A DNA stretch of 64,000 bases from Paraflavitalea devenefica (GCF_011759375.1 NZ_JAARML010000001.1:1240001-1304000); one strand, 5' to 3'; counted from the stretch's first letter, positions 16,166-25,993 are shown. Notes: a model not told the origin generated them from the letters alone. Numbers and translations are program-made.

Positions 16166-19100
16166 ATGAAACAATTAAACTACTGTTTAAAGCTGGCTGT
16201 TTGCCTTTTATGGCTACTGCTGGCCCGGCAAAGCTTTGCCCAGGAAAAGCATCCTGCGGTAAAAGGTATTATTAAAGATGAAAAAGGCATGCCCATGCCA
16301 TCAGTATCGGTAACGGTACAAAACAAGAGTAACCAGTTTTCTGCTTCCACACAAACGAATGTGGAAGGGGTTTTCACGTTCAACAGCCTGGAAGCAGGTG
16401 GTCCTTACACCTTTACTTTTTCCTTTATAGGCTATGATAAGAAAATATTGGAGGGTTACCAGTATAAGAACGGTGAAGTGATCACTTTATCGGTAAAGCT
16501 GGAGCCGGTAGCCAACCGCCTGAATGAGATAGTGGTAGTAGGCTATGGTACCCAAAAAAGATTGAACCTTACCGGTGCAGTAGACCAGGTGAGCGGGGAG
16601 GTATTTGATAACCGTTCGCTGCCCAATATTAACCAGGGCTTGCAGGGTACTATTCCTAACCTCAATATCAGGCCGGGCGATGGAAAACCCATCCAGGCGG
16701 CGGCATTCAATATCCGTGGAAATACTTCTATCGGACAGGGCGGCAATGCACTGGTACTGATTGATGGTGTGGAAGGAGATCCCAGCCTGATCAATCCCAA
16801 TGATGTGGCTACGGTATCTGTGCTGAAAGATGCTGCCTCAGCAGCTATTTATGGCGCCCGCGGTGTTTTTGGCGTGGTATTGATCACCACCAAAAACCCA
16901 ACGAAAGAAAGGACCAGTATTACCTATTCGGCCAATTATGCTATTAAACAGCCTATCAGGGTGCCTGACCTGGTAACAGATGGCTACCAGTTTGCCAAAC
17001 TATTCAACGAAGCCTGGACTGCCTGGAATGATTACTCGCAGACACCTCAGAACGTGAACAAAACAGTAAAGTTTTCACCGGCTTACCTGGCCGAGCTGGA
17101 AAGAAGATCAAAAGACCCCAGCCTGTCCAAAGTAGAAGTAGGGCCTACCGGTGAATATGTATACTACGACAACACCGATTGGTTCAAGGAGCTGTATAAG
17201 AAAACCCATAATGCGATGGAGCATAATATTTCCTTCTCGGGCAGTACCGGCAAGTCCAGCTTTATGGTTACCGGCAGGTATTTTGGCCAGGAAGGTTTAT
17301 TCCGTTACAATTCCGACGACTACCGCATGTATAATTTCCGCGCCAAAGGTGCTATCCAGTTGTATCCCTGGCTGCGGATAGAGAATAATACTGATTACTC
17401 CAACGTATTATACCATAACCCACTGAATGTGGGTGAAGGTGGTGGTATCTGGCGCAATATTGCAGATGAAGGGCATAATATGGCGCCTATGTTCAACCCC
17501 GATGGTACGTTGAGCTATTCAGCAGCGTATACAGTAGGTGATTTCTGGTATGGCAAGAATGGTATTGATATGGACAGGCGTATCATCAAAAACACCACGG
17601 GCTTTTTGGCGCAATTGTTCGGTGATAAGGTACGGATCAAAGGTGATTTCACCATCCAGAATACTGATAATAACCAGAAACAAATACGGGTGCCGGTACC
17701 TTATAGCCGGATACCAGGTGTAATAGAATATGTGGGCACCAATACCAACGATATCCAGGATACTTATCAGGAAACCCAGTATATCGCCACCAACCTGTAT
17801 GGTGAATTTGAAAACAAGTTCAAAGGCGGCCACTATTTCAAGGCCATGGCCGGTTTCAACTATGAGCAATCCACGTATAAAAGATTACAAACGCTCAGGA
17901 ACGTACTGATCAATGAAGATGCGCAGGATATTAACCTGGCATTGGGTCAGTCCATTGTAACGGGCGGCGGCTGGGAACGGTGGAGTATTGCAGGTGGGTT
18001 TTTCAGGCTCAACTATGCTTTTAAAGACAGGTACCTTGTAGAAGTAAATGGCCGTTATGATGGTTCTTCCAAATTTCCGGCCAATGAGCGTTATGCCTTC
18101 TTTCCTTCCGTTTCTGCAGGGTGGCGGGTATCGAATGAGTCTTTCTGGAATGTCCCCCGCACCATCATTTCCGATCTTAAGATCAGGGGCTCCTATGGTT
18201 CGCTGGGTAATGGGAATATTGGATCGTATTCCTTCCAGGAACAATTCGGTATTTCACAGTCGGGCAGGGTGTTGAATGGCATAAGGCCCCAACGTACCAG
18301 CATGCCGGGTGTTTTGCCTGATGGGCTTACCTGGGAAACCTCCACTACCACGGATATCGGTTTGGACATGTCACTCCTTTCTAACCGCCTGATCTTCTCA
18401 GGAGATTATTATATCCGTAAAACCACCGACATGTTTACGCAGGGCATGCCTTTGCCGGCAGTATTCGGAACAGATGTGCCCAAAGGCAACTATGCCGACC
18501 TGGAGACAAAAGGTTGGGAAGTATCATTAACCTGGAAAGATCAGATCGCTACTGCCTCCAAACCTGTGCACTACCAGGTACGTGTTGCCTTGTCTGATTA
18601 CCAGGCCCGGGTTACCAAGTTCAACAATCCTGATAAAAAGCTGGCCGATACTTATTATGAAGGCATGAAGCTGGGTGAGATATGGGGATACGTGACAGAC
18701 GGATTCTTCACCAAAGACAATATTGGTGACGCCAAATATCAAAAATTATACAAAGCATCTACCACCAGCCAGGCCATGATCGGGGATATTAAATTTAAAG
18801 ACCTCAATGGAGATACCACTATCAATAATGGCGACAATAAAGTAGGCAACTCCGGTGATATGATGGTGATCGGCAATTCAACGCCCCGCTATAGCTACAG
18901 CATTAACCTCGATGCAGACTGGAATGGCTTTTTCTTCTCTGCCTTCTTCCAGGGTGTGGGTAAGCAAGACTGGTGGCCGGGTGCAGAAGCTGATTATTTC
19001 TGGGGCCCCTATAACAGGCCTTACAACCGCGTTCCGAAATCAATGGTAGATAAAATATGGTCTGAAGAAAACCCCAACGCTTACTTCCCCAGGTTGCGTG

Positions 19101-19426
19101 GTTATTCAGCGCAAAGCGGTGGCGGTGAGCTCACCACGGTGCAAACAAAGTACCTGCAGAATATTGCCTACATCCGCCTGAAGAATATCCAGGTAGGTTA
19201 TAACCTGCCCGCAAGGCTTGTAAGTAAGCTAAAGATGAGCAATGCCCGGGTATATGTATCCGGTGAAAACCTGTGGTCCTGGTCGCCTATGTACAAGATC
19301 ACGAAAGATATTGACCCCGAAAATACCGGCGGCTCCGACCGCGTACTGACCAATGGCACCAATGGTAATGGAAATAACTATCCCATGCTGAAGAGTGTGA
19401 CTATTGGATTGTCGGTGACATTATAG
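16166..19426 (+). CDS. SusC-like TonB-dependent receptor
   Basis: 1086 residues from the ATG at 16166, where a signal peptide ending SFAQ begins; an in-frame TTG at 16139 would add nine unlikely residues. A carboxypeptidase-like Ig domain (about 25-110) precedes the SusC hallmark NEIVVVGYGTQKRLNLTGAV and the plug (about 115-240), then a large barrel. There is no STN domain before the Ig domain. With the SusD-like lipoprotein just downstream it should form an outer-membrane importer of an oligomeric or otherwise large substrate. No glycoside hydrolase or peptidase gene follows, so the substrate class is open; the downstream enzyme hints at a phosphodiester. Confidence 0.96.
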   Translation: MKQLNYCLKLAVCLLWLLLARQSFAQEKHPAVKGIIKDEKGMPMPSVSVTVQNKSNQFSASTQTNVEGVFTFNSLEAGGPYTFTFSFIGYDKKILEGYQYKNGEVITLSVKLEPVANRLNEIVVVGYGTQKRLNLTGAVDQVSGEVFDNRSLPNINQGLQGTIPNLNIRPGDGKPIQAAAFNIRGNTSIGQGGNALVLIDGVEGDPSLINPNDVATVSVLKDAASAAIYGARGVFGVVLITTKNPTKERTSITYSANYAIKQPIRVPDLVTDGYQFAKLFNEAWTAWNDYSQTPQNVNKTVKFSPAYLAELERRSKDPSLSKVEVGPTGEYVYYDNTDWFKELYKKTHNAMEHNISFSGSTGKSSFMVTGRYFGQEGLFRYNSDDYRMYNFRAKGAIQLYPWLRIENNTDYSNVLYHNPLNVGEGGGIWRNIADEGHNMAPMFNPDGTLSYSAAYTVGDFWYGKNGIDMDRRIIKNTTGFLAQLFGDKVRIKGDFTIQNTDNNQKQIRVPVPYSRIPGVIEYVGTNTNDIQDTYQETQYIATNLYGEFENKFKGGHYFKAMAGFNYEQSTYKRLQTLRNVLINEDAQDINLALGQSIVTGGGWERWSIAGGFFRLNYAFKDRYLVEVNGRYDGSSKFPANERYAFFPSVSAGWRVSNESFWNVPRTIISDLKIRGSYGSLGNGNIGSYSFQEQFGISQSGRVLNGIRPQRTSMPGVLPDGLTWETSTTTDIGLDMSLLSNRLIFSGDYYIRKTTDMFTQGMPLPAVFGTDVPKGNYADLETKGWEVSLTWKDQIATASKPVHYQVRVALSDYQARVTKFNNPDKKLADTYYEGMKLGEIWGYVTDGFFTKDNIGDAKYQKLYKASTTSQAMIGDIKFKDLNGDTTINNGDNKVGNSGDMMVIGNSTPRYSYSINLDADWNGFFFSAFFQGVGKQDWWPGAEADYFWGPYNRPYNRVPKSMVDKIWSEENPNAYFPRLRGYSAQSGGGELTTVQTKYLQNIAYIRLKNIQVGYNLPARLVSKLKMSNARVYVSGENLWSWSPMYKITKDIDPENTGGSDRVLTNGTNGNGNNYPMLKSVTIGLSVTL

Positions 19427-19465
19427 ACGCACTAAAAGAATGTTTAACTACTTATCATTAAACGT

Positions 19466-21268
19466 ATGAACAAAAAATATTTATGGTTTTTACTGGCAGG
19501 TGGTCTGCTGACCGGCTGCCGCAAACTGGACCAGGTACCGGAAGCTACCGCCACGAAAGAAGCTGTATTCGGCAGCGAGAAAGGACTGGAAACCTATGCG
19601 TATTCATTTTATGATGTTTTACCCGATGCCAATGCCGTACACCGGGGCGATGAAATGAGTGATTACGGGGCCCGCACCCAGGCGCCAGATTTTTACCGGA
19701 AGGGAAGCGGGTTTGGTTCCCGCCAAAGCAGTGGATGGGATTGGAGAAACCTGCGTAACATCAACTATTTTATAGAGAACTGCAACAGTCCTAAGGTAGC
19801 CAACCCTGTAAAACAACATTACATTGGCCTGGCGCGGTTCTTCAGGGCGGTTTTTTATTTTGACAAAGTAAAACGCTTTGGCGACGTTCCCTGGATCACC
19901 AAGGCAATGACCGTAGAAGACCCAGCCCTGTTCAATGGCCGTGATCCAAGGGCCAAAGTAATGGACTCTGTATTGGCTGATCTGAACTTTGCCTGCGAAA
20001 ATATTAAAGCATCAGACGACAAAACACGCAGTCTCGTTACCAAGATGGTAGCGTATGCTTATAAGTCACGCATATGCCTGTTTGAAGGAACATTCAGAAA
20101 GTACCATGATTATAGTGGCGGACTGGCGCAGGGTTTAAGCGGAACAGCCAATACCTGGCTGGATGAAGCCGTAAGTGCCGCTGATACAGTAATCAAAAAA
20201 GGCGGATACAGCCTTAATACAGCCGATGGACCTGCCAAAGCCTACCGCCTGTTATTTACCAGCAAAGCGCCTGTTAGCAGCGAAATCATCCTGGCGGCAG
20301 TCTGTGACCCTGCATTGAGTGTATTCAATGATGCCAACTGGTGGTGGACAAGTGCTACCTATGGGGCCCGCATCAGCTTTACCCGCACATTCGTGAATAC
20401 CTACCTCAACATTGATGGAACCCCTTTTACCGACAAGCCCGGTTATAAAACGATGGTCTTTGCCGATGAGGTGAAAGACAGAGATATGCGCCTGCAGCAA
20501 ACCATCCGCATGGGAGATTATAAAAGGATCAATGGCGGCAAAACAGAACCGGCGCCTCCCGTATTTTCCTATACCTATACAGGTTATCAACCCATCAAAT
20601 GGTGCCTGGACGATACTTATTTTGATGGCGGCAGCCGTAATGATAACTCCATCTCCATGATACGTTATGCCGAAGTGTTGTTGAACTATGCAGAGGCCAG
20701 GGCTGAATTGGGAACTTTTGAGGCAGGCGACTGGATTAAAACCATAGGCGCCCTGCGCAAAAGAGCAGGCATAGCCGCTGCTGCTGCCGATGCACTGCCC
20801 ACTGTAGCAGACCCTTACCTGGCTACCAATTATTTCCCTGATATCAGCAGCAAGCCCGTCCTGCTGGAAATACGCCGCGAGCGGGGCATAGAGCTGGCGC
20901 TGGAAGGATTGCGTTTTTATGATCTTGTACGCTGGCATCACGGTGAACTAATGAACCTTCCCTGGAATGGATTTTATGTACCGGCCCTTGATGTAATGAT
21001 GGATTTGAATGGCGATGGGAAAAATGATGTTTACTTTTATACAGTAAAACCTGCTACGCAAGTGTCGGGAGTTACTTACATAAACGTAGCGGAAACCCTG
21101 GCCAATGGAACAAAGAATCCGCAACGTTTATCGAACGATACCAAAGGAGAGCTTACCTGGCTTACGAATGTAGAAAGGGCCTGGGAAGAGAAACACTACC
21201 TGTATCCGATACCTGAGGCCGACCTTCAGTTGAATTCGAAGCTGGGTCAGAACCTGTTGTGGAAATAA
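19466..21268 (+). CDS. SusD/RagB-like surface lipoprotein
   Basis: 600 residues. The lipobox LTGC places the lipidated cysteine at C18. The body fits SusD/RagB: an early segment around NINYFIENCN, TPR-like helices (HYIGLARFFRAVFYFDKVKRFGD), and the late family signature SMIRYAEVLLNYAEA and LLEIRRERGIELALEG. It should cap the SusC barrel and bind the substrate at the cell surface. It begins 39 bp after the susC stop and is followed after 20 bp by the secreted enzyme gene, so all three form one operon. Confidence 0.96.
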   Translation: MNKKYLWFLLAGGLLTGCRKLDQVPEATATKEAVFGSEKGLETYAYSFYDVLPDANAVHRGDEMSDYGARTQAPDFYRKGSGFGSRQSSGWDWRNLRNINYFIENCNSPKVANPVKQHYIGLARFFRAVFYFDKVKRFGDVPWITKAMTVEDPALFNGRDPRAKVMDSVLADLNFACENIKASDDKTRSLVTKMVAYAYKSRICLFEGTFRKYHDYSGGLAQGLSGTANTWLDEAVSAADTVIKKGGYSLNTADGPAKAYRLLFTSKAPVSSEIILAAVCDPALSVFNDANWWWTSATYGARISFTRTFVNTYLNIDGTPFTDKPGYKTMVFADEVKDRDMRLQQTIRMGDYKRINGGKTEPAPPVFSYTYTGYQPIKWCLDDTYFDGGSRNDNSISMIRYAEVLLNYAEARAELGTFEAGDWIKTIGALRKRAGIAAAAADALPTVADPYLATNYFPDISSKPVLLEIRRERGIELALEGLRFYDLVRWHHGELMNLPWNGFYVPALDVMMDLNGDGKNDVYFYTVKPATQVSGVTYINVAETLANGTKNPQRLSNDTKGELTWLTNVERAWEEKHYLYPIPEADLQLNSKLGQNLLWK

Positions 21269-21288
21269 GTTAAATTTTAAAACATACT

Positions 21289-22122
21289 ATGAAACAGATC
21301 AGCATTATTGTTTGCCTTGCGTTGTTCTTTTCTTCAACATTACATGCTCAGGATATCCGTATTGCTACTTACAATGTCCGTTATGACAACAAAGGGGATA
21401 GTGGTAATCTCTGGACAAGCCGGTATCCTGTTATCAAGGCGTTGGTACAGTTCCATGATTTCGACATTTTTGGTACACAGGAAGGATTGAGACACCAGAT
21501 AGATACCCTGAGCGCCAACCTGCCCGAGTATGCCTGGTATGGCTTGGGTCGTGATGACGGACAGGCCAAAGGCGAGCATTCAGCGATCTTTTATAAGAAA
21601 GACAAATACAAACTGCTGAATAAGGGAGATTTCTGGTTGTCGGAAACACCGGAAAAGCCTGGTCCCGGATGGGATGCGCGCCTTAACCGTATCTGCTCCT
21701 GGGTGCAGTTGCAGGAGGTGAAAAGCAAAAAGAAGTTTTACGTGTTCAATGTGCATTATGATCACCAGGGGGTAAAAGCAAGGCAGGAAAGCAGCAAGCT
21801 GATCCTTGAAAAGATCAAGACCATTGCCGGCAGCAACCCGGTTCTTTTAACCGGCGATTTTAATGGTGATCACAACAGCCAATGGTACCAGCTTATTGCG
21901 ACTTCTGATGTGCTGGCCGATACTTACAGGTTAGTGAAATCACCGTATGCCAACAATGGTTCTTTCAACAGCTTCCGGGTATCCAACAGTCCCGCTATCA
22001 TTGATCACATCTTTGTGACCAAACAGTTTACTGTTAAAAAATGGGGTATTCTCACAGATACCTATTATGGCAAGTATCCTTCAGACCATTTCCCGGTGGT
22101 GGCTGATGTGACGTTGAAATAG
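21289..22122 (+). CDS. Secreted endonuclease/exonuclease/phosphatase family enzyme
   Basis: 277 residues with a signal peptide (1-20, ending LHA). The EEP fold is clear: TYNVRYDN with metal-site N29, E65 in GTQEG, a GDFN motif with the catalytic Asp and Asn in the middle, and SDHFPV with D266 and H267 at the end. Family members cleave phosphodiester bonds in DNA, sphingomyelin or inositol phosphates. As the last gene of the SusCD operon it probably acts on the imported ligand in the periplasm or at the surface. The exact substrate is unknown. A 14-bp-stem terminator lies 30 bp downstream. Confidence 0.9.
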   Translation: MKQISIIVCLALFFSSTLHAQDIRIATYNVRYDNKGDSGNLWTSRYPVIKALVQFHDFDIFGTQEGLRHQIDTLSANLPEYAWYGLGRDDGQAKGEHSAIFYKKDKYKLLNKGDFWLSETPEKPGPGWDARLNRICSWVQLQEVKSKKKFYVFNVHYDHQGVKARQESSKLILEKIKTIAGSNPVLLTGDFNGDHNSQWYQLIATSDVLADTYRLVKSPYANNGSFNSFRVSNSPAIIDHIFVTKQFTVKKWGILTDTYYGKYPSDHFPVVADVTLK

Positions 22123-22152
22123 TGAGCGTTTACCGAAAGCACACAAGATAAG

Positions 22153-22194
22153 AATAAAGGGTGGGCGGCCTTCTGTGGTAGCTCGCCCTTTATT
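22153..22194. terminator. Bidirectional terminator after the SusCD operon
   Basis: Arms 22153-22166 and 22181-22194 form a 14-bp stem with two G-U pairs and a 14-nt loop, with AATAAA and TTTATT at the two ends. It lies between the convergent EEP and SNF2 genes and precedes the 11-bp array. Confidence 0.75.
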
Positions 22195-22205
22195 GTATAG
22201 ATAGT

Positions 22206-22346
22206 ACTATGTTAGTGAAGTTGCCTGGGGGTTGCCTAAGAGTTGCCTGAGAATGGCCTAAGTATTGCCTGGGAATGGCCTTATGCATAGTGCTATCTTA
22301 GGGCTATCCCAGTACTATCTTAGAGCTATCTTAGGGCATTCCCTGC
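22206..22346. repeat. Array of 11-bp units in two opposing orientations
   Basis: Six head-to-tail 11-mers of the form NTKGCCTRRGN start at 22220, 22231, 22242, 22253, 22264 and 22275. After 6 bp, four 11-mers RCTATCYYAGN start at 22292, 22303, 22314 and 22325, with a weak one at 22336 and a single similar unit ACTATGTTAGT at 22206. The second set is the reverse complement of the first in its core (CCTAAGA/TCTTAGG). The whole block is a degenerate inverted array between two convergent genes. It has no spacers and no plausible reading frame. Confidence 0.85.
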
Positions 22347-22382
22347 CCATTAGACTGCAAGTTACCGGCCCGGGCCCATCCG

Positions 22383-25298
22383 TTAACTAAACAGGAAGTC
22401 TACATCTTCCGCAGTCATGTTCTTGACGAAGCCAGTATCCTCTGTAATGAGTTCTTCCGCCAGGGCTTTTTTACGCTGTTGCAACGCTAATATTTTTTCT
22501 TCCACAGAGTCTTTGCAGATCATTTTATAGGCAAATACCTTATTCTGCTGGCCAATGCGGTGCGTACGGTCTATCGCCTGCTGTTCCGCGGCGGGATTCC
22601 ACCAGGGGTCAACGAGGTACACGTAGTCAGCCGCAGTAAGCGTTAAGCCTACACCGCCGGCTTTTAGGCTGATAAGGAATACAGGCAGATTTTCTTCCGT
22701 TTGAAAACGCTCTACCAGTTGCTGGCGGTCGATGGCTTTGGTGCTGCCATCGAGGTACAGGAAAGGAATACCGCGCTCCTGCATAGCAGCCGCAATTAAC
22801 TGCAACATGCCGGTAAACTGTGAAAAGACCAATGCTTTGTGGCGGCCGGTATTGTTCTCAATTTCACGTAGTAATTCCTCCAGTTTTACCGACTCATCCG
22901 TGTAGCTGTTATTACCGCCATTGAGCAGTTTGGGTGCGTTACACACCTGCCGTAAGCGGGTTAAGCCTTCCAATACCAAAATGGTATTGCTTCCCATTCC
23001 CTCCTGCTGTATGCGTTCCAGCAGGTTCTCCCGATAATAGTTCTTGATCTCATCGTATACCCGCCGCTGCTCTTCTCCCATTTCACACCACAAGGTGATC
23101 TCTGTTTTGGGTGGCAGGTCTTTAGCCACCTGTTCCTTGGTCCTGCGCAGCAGGAAAGGATAGATCAGTTTACGCAGTTGTTGGGTCTTTTCCGTATCTC
23201 CATATTTATCCACCGGCACCGCAAAAGTTGTTTTGAAGAAATTATGACTGCCCAGTAAGCCGGGATTCACAAACTGCATCTGTGCGTACAGGTCAAACGT
23301 ATTGTTTTGGATAGGCGTACCACTAAGGATAAGCCGGTTGCGGCTTTGCAATTGCATCATGGCCGAAGTGACAAGGGATGACGGGTTTTTAATCACCTGG
23401 CTTTCATCCAGCACAATGTAGCCGAAAGTAAATTGTTTAATGGTCTCTATATCATTCCGCACACTGCCATAGCTGCTGATGATGATGTCGTAATGCTTCC
23501 AATCTGTTCCCGCCTGCTTTCTTTCACTGCCATGGTAAATCAGGTAACGCAATTCCGGGGCAAACTTCTTCAGCTCATTTTCCCAGTTGTACATCAGTGA
23601 GGTGGGGCAGATCACCAGGTGGGTTTCGCCCGGGTATTTTTCATGCAGGTGTTGTAAGAAGGAAATGGTCTGCAGGGTTTTACCGAGACCCATATCATCG
23701 GCCAGGCAGCCACCCCACTGCATTTCATCCAGCATGCAGAACCAGGCAAAGCCGGCCTGTTGGTAATCACGCAGCGTAGCCTGAATAGCCTTTGACACTG
23801 TAAAAGTATTGGCCGACTGGTGCATCCGTTCCCACTTTTGGCGGGAAGTTTCTATGGTGTTCTGTACGATAAGCTGCCCGTTCTTTGCCAGGTCTTCTGT
23901 GAGCGTCCAGTGCAGTTTGGATAAGCGTAATTTATCCTTGTCAATCTCTCCCATCTGCAGCAGCAGGCCAAACTGCGCCTGCCATTCTTCGGGTATTTCA
24001 CCGAGTGTGCCATCTTTCAGGAGCAGAAAGTGTTGCTTGTTCTGTAAGGCCTTCTGCAATTCGGCCAGTGTAATGGTTTGATCGCCGTAGGAGATATGAA
24101 CAGTAAGATCGAACCAGTCAATGCTATTGCCCTTTTGTGTGAATTGTATCACAGGCCGGTTGGCATTGTACCGGAAATGTTGCATGGACTCCATGCCGTA
24201 CACCGGTATATTGCGGTCATTGAGCTTGCGATAGAACTTTACAAACCACTGGCTTTTCTCTGCATCAGCAAAAGGCAGGTAGAAGTAACCATTGTTCTGC
24301 TGGCTGAACTTTTTGTGTTGTGACTGAATAAAATCAAGCGTTTCTTTTTCTGCGGCCAGGTCTTTTACAATACTGTACCGGCCATCCGGTGTATTGATCT
24401 CTTCTGCCGGGGTAGTAGCATTGTCCAGCTCAAAATCACCATATTGCCAGCGGGTGCGGATCATTAAAAAGCTCCCGTTCAATTCACTGAGGTGAATGCG
24501 GCATTGGGGCGTAACAGCAAGGGTTTCCAGCTTCTGCAGCATCGTGCGGTCTATCGCGTATTGCTGCTCCAATTCCGGCAACTGCTTTTGCAGGAAAGCT
24601 TGTTCATTGACGGCAGGAATATCATGGAACCCTTCCGGATAGCGCTCTGCCAACACTGCATCTTCCGGCTTGAGCAGGAAGAACTCATTTTTATGCCGCA
24701 ACAAAAAGCCATGCCGTTTAAAGTCGGTAAGCGGGTATAAATGTTCATTGATCTTTACCAGTACCAGCATCCGCATTACTTCGGCCGGGGTACGGATAAG
24801 CTGCAATGATATAACAGGGCTATAGTTGCTGATGCTGCCAGGCCTCACCACCTTAGTAGTGCTGAGCAGTTCATCGGTGGTTTCATAATACCATTTCAGC
24901 AGGGAGGCAAAAGGTTTTACGTCCTGTAAGGCCTGGTAAAAATAGCGGTACATCTTATGCCGCACCCAGGTATCCTGGTCAACGGCCGTGATGCCATCTT
25001 CCTGGTAGCGTTGCTGCCACTTTTCCTGCTCCTGCCTTGCCGAAATACCAGTTAACTGTTTCAGGATACCCTGCAGGATATAAGGTGTAGGTTTAAGCCC
25101 TTTTACGGCCACTTTATCCAGAAGTGGCTGCTTGGTGATGCTTTGTGGTTGTTTGGGATCTTTCAGCGCAACCGCTTCCACGTAGAACCCCACCTGTTTG
25201 CGGGGATCGAGGTTGAGGAGCAGCCCGGCTATTTCCAGTGGCTTTTTATATTGTTCTGTTATAATGATCGTCTTCTGTCCCGGCTTTTGATTATCCAT
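22383..25298 (-). CDS. SNF2 family DEAD/DEAH-box helicase
   Basis: 971 residues. The first about 470 residues are poorly conserved and hold no zinc-binding SWIM cysteines that I can see. The SNF2 ATPase core follows: Walker A DDMGLGKT near residue 535, DESQ as motif II, SGTPIQNN as motif III, and late motifs LKAGGVGLTLTAADYVYL and AIDRTHRIGQ. Such proteins translocate on double-stranded DNA and remodel protein-DNA complexes, often in repair or RNA-polymerase recycling. It stands alone: the array lies after its stop and a 179-bp gap lies before its start. Confidence 0.93.
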   Translation of the reverse strand: MDNQKPGQKTIIITEQYKKPLEIAGLLLNLDPRKQVGFYVEAVALKDPKQPQSITKQPLLDKVAVKGLKPTPYILQGILKQLTGISARQEQEKWQQRYQEDGITAVDQDTWVRHKMYRYFYQALQDVKPFASLLKWYYETTDELLSTTKVVRPGSISNYSPVISLQLIRTPAEVMRMLVLVKINEHLYPLTDFKRHGFLLRHKNEFFLLKPEDAVLAERYPEGFHDIPAVNEQAFLQKQLPELEQQYAIDRTMLQKLETLAVTPQCRIHLSELNGSFLMIRTRWQYGDFELDNATTPAEEINTPDGRYSIVKDLAAEKETLDFIQSQHKKFSQQNNGYFYLPFADAEKSQWFVKFYRKLNDRNIPVYGMESMQHFRYNANRPVIQFTQKGNSIDWFDLTVHISYGDQTITLAELQKALQNKQHFLLLKDGTLGEIPEEWQAQFGLLLQMGEIDKDKLRLSKLHWTLTEDLAKNGQLIVQNTIETSRQKWERMHQSANTFTVSKAIQATLRDYQQAGFAWFCMLDEMQWGGCLADDMGLGKTLQTISFLQHLHEKYPGETHLVICPTSLMYNWENELKKFAPELRYLIYHGSERKQAGTDWKHYDIIISSYGSVRNDIETIKQFTFGYIVLDESQVIKNPSSLVTSAMMQLQSRNRLILSGTPIQNNTFDLYAQMQFVNPGLLGSHNFFKTTFAVPVDKYGDTEKTQQLRKLIYPFLLRRTKEQVAKDLPPKTEITLWCEMGEEQRRVYDEIKNYYRENLLERIQQEGMGSNTILVLEGLTRLRQVCNAPKLLNGGNNSYTDESVKLEELLREIENNTGRHKALVFSQFTGMLQLIAAAMQERGIPFLYLDGSTKAIDRQQLVERFQTEENLPVFLISLKAGGVGLTLTAADYVYLVDPWWNPAAEQQAIDRTHRIGQQNKVFAYKMICKDSVEEKILALQQRKKALAEELITEDTGFVKNMTAEDVDFLFS

Positions 25299-25363
25299 AT
25301 CTGCCGCAATTTGATAAAAACTTTCTGACGGGACAAGGATGGGTTATGCACATTGGAATACAG

Positions 25364-25402
25364 GTATTAGCTTTTAGGCGTTAGCTATTAGCAATTAATT
25401 AT
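25364..25402. repeat. TTAGC-rich short repeat
   Basis: Three direct copies of TTAGC alternate with TTTTAGGCG and TATTAGC in an AT-rich block upstream of the CsbD-like gene. It resembles short dispersed intergenic repeats I recall from related genomes. Not confirmed here. Confidence 0.35.
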
Positions 25403-25477
25403 CAGGGGGTTGTAGATGACCGCTGGCAGTCGGAATACATGGAATGGGGTGGCCTGTGTATTGCATGCAGGTATAGT

Positions 25478-25693
25478 ATGGAAAAAACAAAACTTACCTT
25501 ACATTCTTCCTGGGAGGAAGTAAAGGAAAAGATCAAAGAAAGGAATATCGGTATTACCGATGAAGACCTGGACTTTGAACCGGGAGAGGAAGATGCTTTA
25601 CTGGAAAGATTGGCTGTAAAAATGGAAAGAAGCAAAGAAGAGGTAAAACGGTTTATTGAGAGTATCTCTTACAATCAGGATATAGCATCTTAA
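25478..25693 (+). CDS. CsbD-like small stress protein
   Basis: 71 residues from the ATG at 25478 (M-E-K-T-K); an upstream in-frame ATG at 25439 would add 13 atypical residues. The pattern W-x2-V-K-x-K-I-K, then ITDEDLDFEPGEEDALLERL and SKEEVKRFI, follows the CsbD family layout (KGK..K, LTDDDLD, DQLVGKIQ, SKEEAEKQV). Family members are small, acidic, helical and induced by general stress, with no known activity. Its TAA overlaps the stop of the convergent DUF3820 gene within TTAA. Confidence 0.65.
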   Translation: MEKTKLTLHSSWEEVKEKIKERNIGITDEDLDFEPGEEDALLERLAVKMERSKEEVKRFIESISYNQDIAS

Positions 25694-25926
25694 CTTTTTT
25701 TCTTCAATGGTTCGAGCAGGTACACCAGCCCGTTTAACCGGATTTCATACATGGTTTGTAATAACATGCCCAGTTTTCCTTTTGGAAATCCTTTGCGCTG
25801 AAACCATTCGAGATAGGATACCGGCAGATCGCAGAGGAGCGTTTCTTTATACTTACCAAAAGGCATTTTCATCGTTACCAACTGTAGCAGAAGATCAGGA
25901 TTGGGTTGCAGGGAATCTATTTCCAT
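25690..25926 (-). CDS. DUF3820 family protein
   Basis: 78 residues. It matches DUF3820 in order: MPFGKYK, CDLPVSYLEWF, KGFPKGKLG and a C-terminal EIRLNGL with a Leu-Pro-Leu tail. Members of this family are small, sometimes fused to exonuclease domains, but their role is unknown. The stop codon overlaps the stop of the CsbD-like gene (TTAA at 25690-25693), an extreme convergent packing. Confidence 0.85.
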   Translation of the reverse strand: MEIDSLQPNPDLLLQLVTMKMPFGKYKETLLCDLPVSYLEWFQRKGFPKGKLGMLLQTMYEIRLNGLVYLLEPLKKKS

Positions 25927-25993
25927 TCTTATAAGGTGTTAAATTTTTCTTTATCCAACCGTTTCCGGTCAAAAATATCCTGGTCAAAAGCAC

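Noticed and set aside
20252..20941. Open frame on the minus strand inside the SusD gene (229 codons)
   Set aside because: Antisense to a clearly conserved SusD gene; no signal, promoter or recognisable domain.
22206..22346. CRISPR array
   Set aside because: Units are 11 bp, degenerate and contiguous; no spacers, no cas genes in the window.
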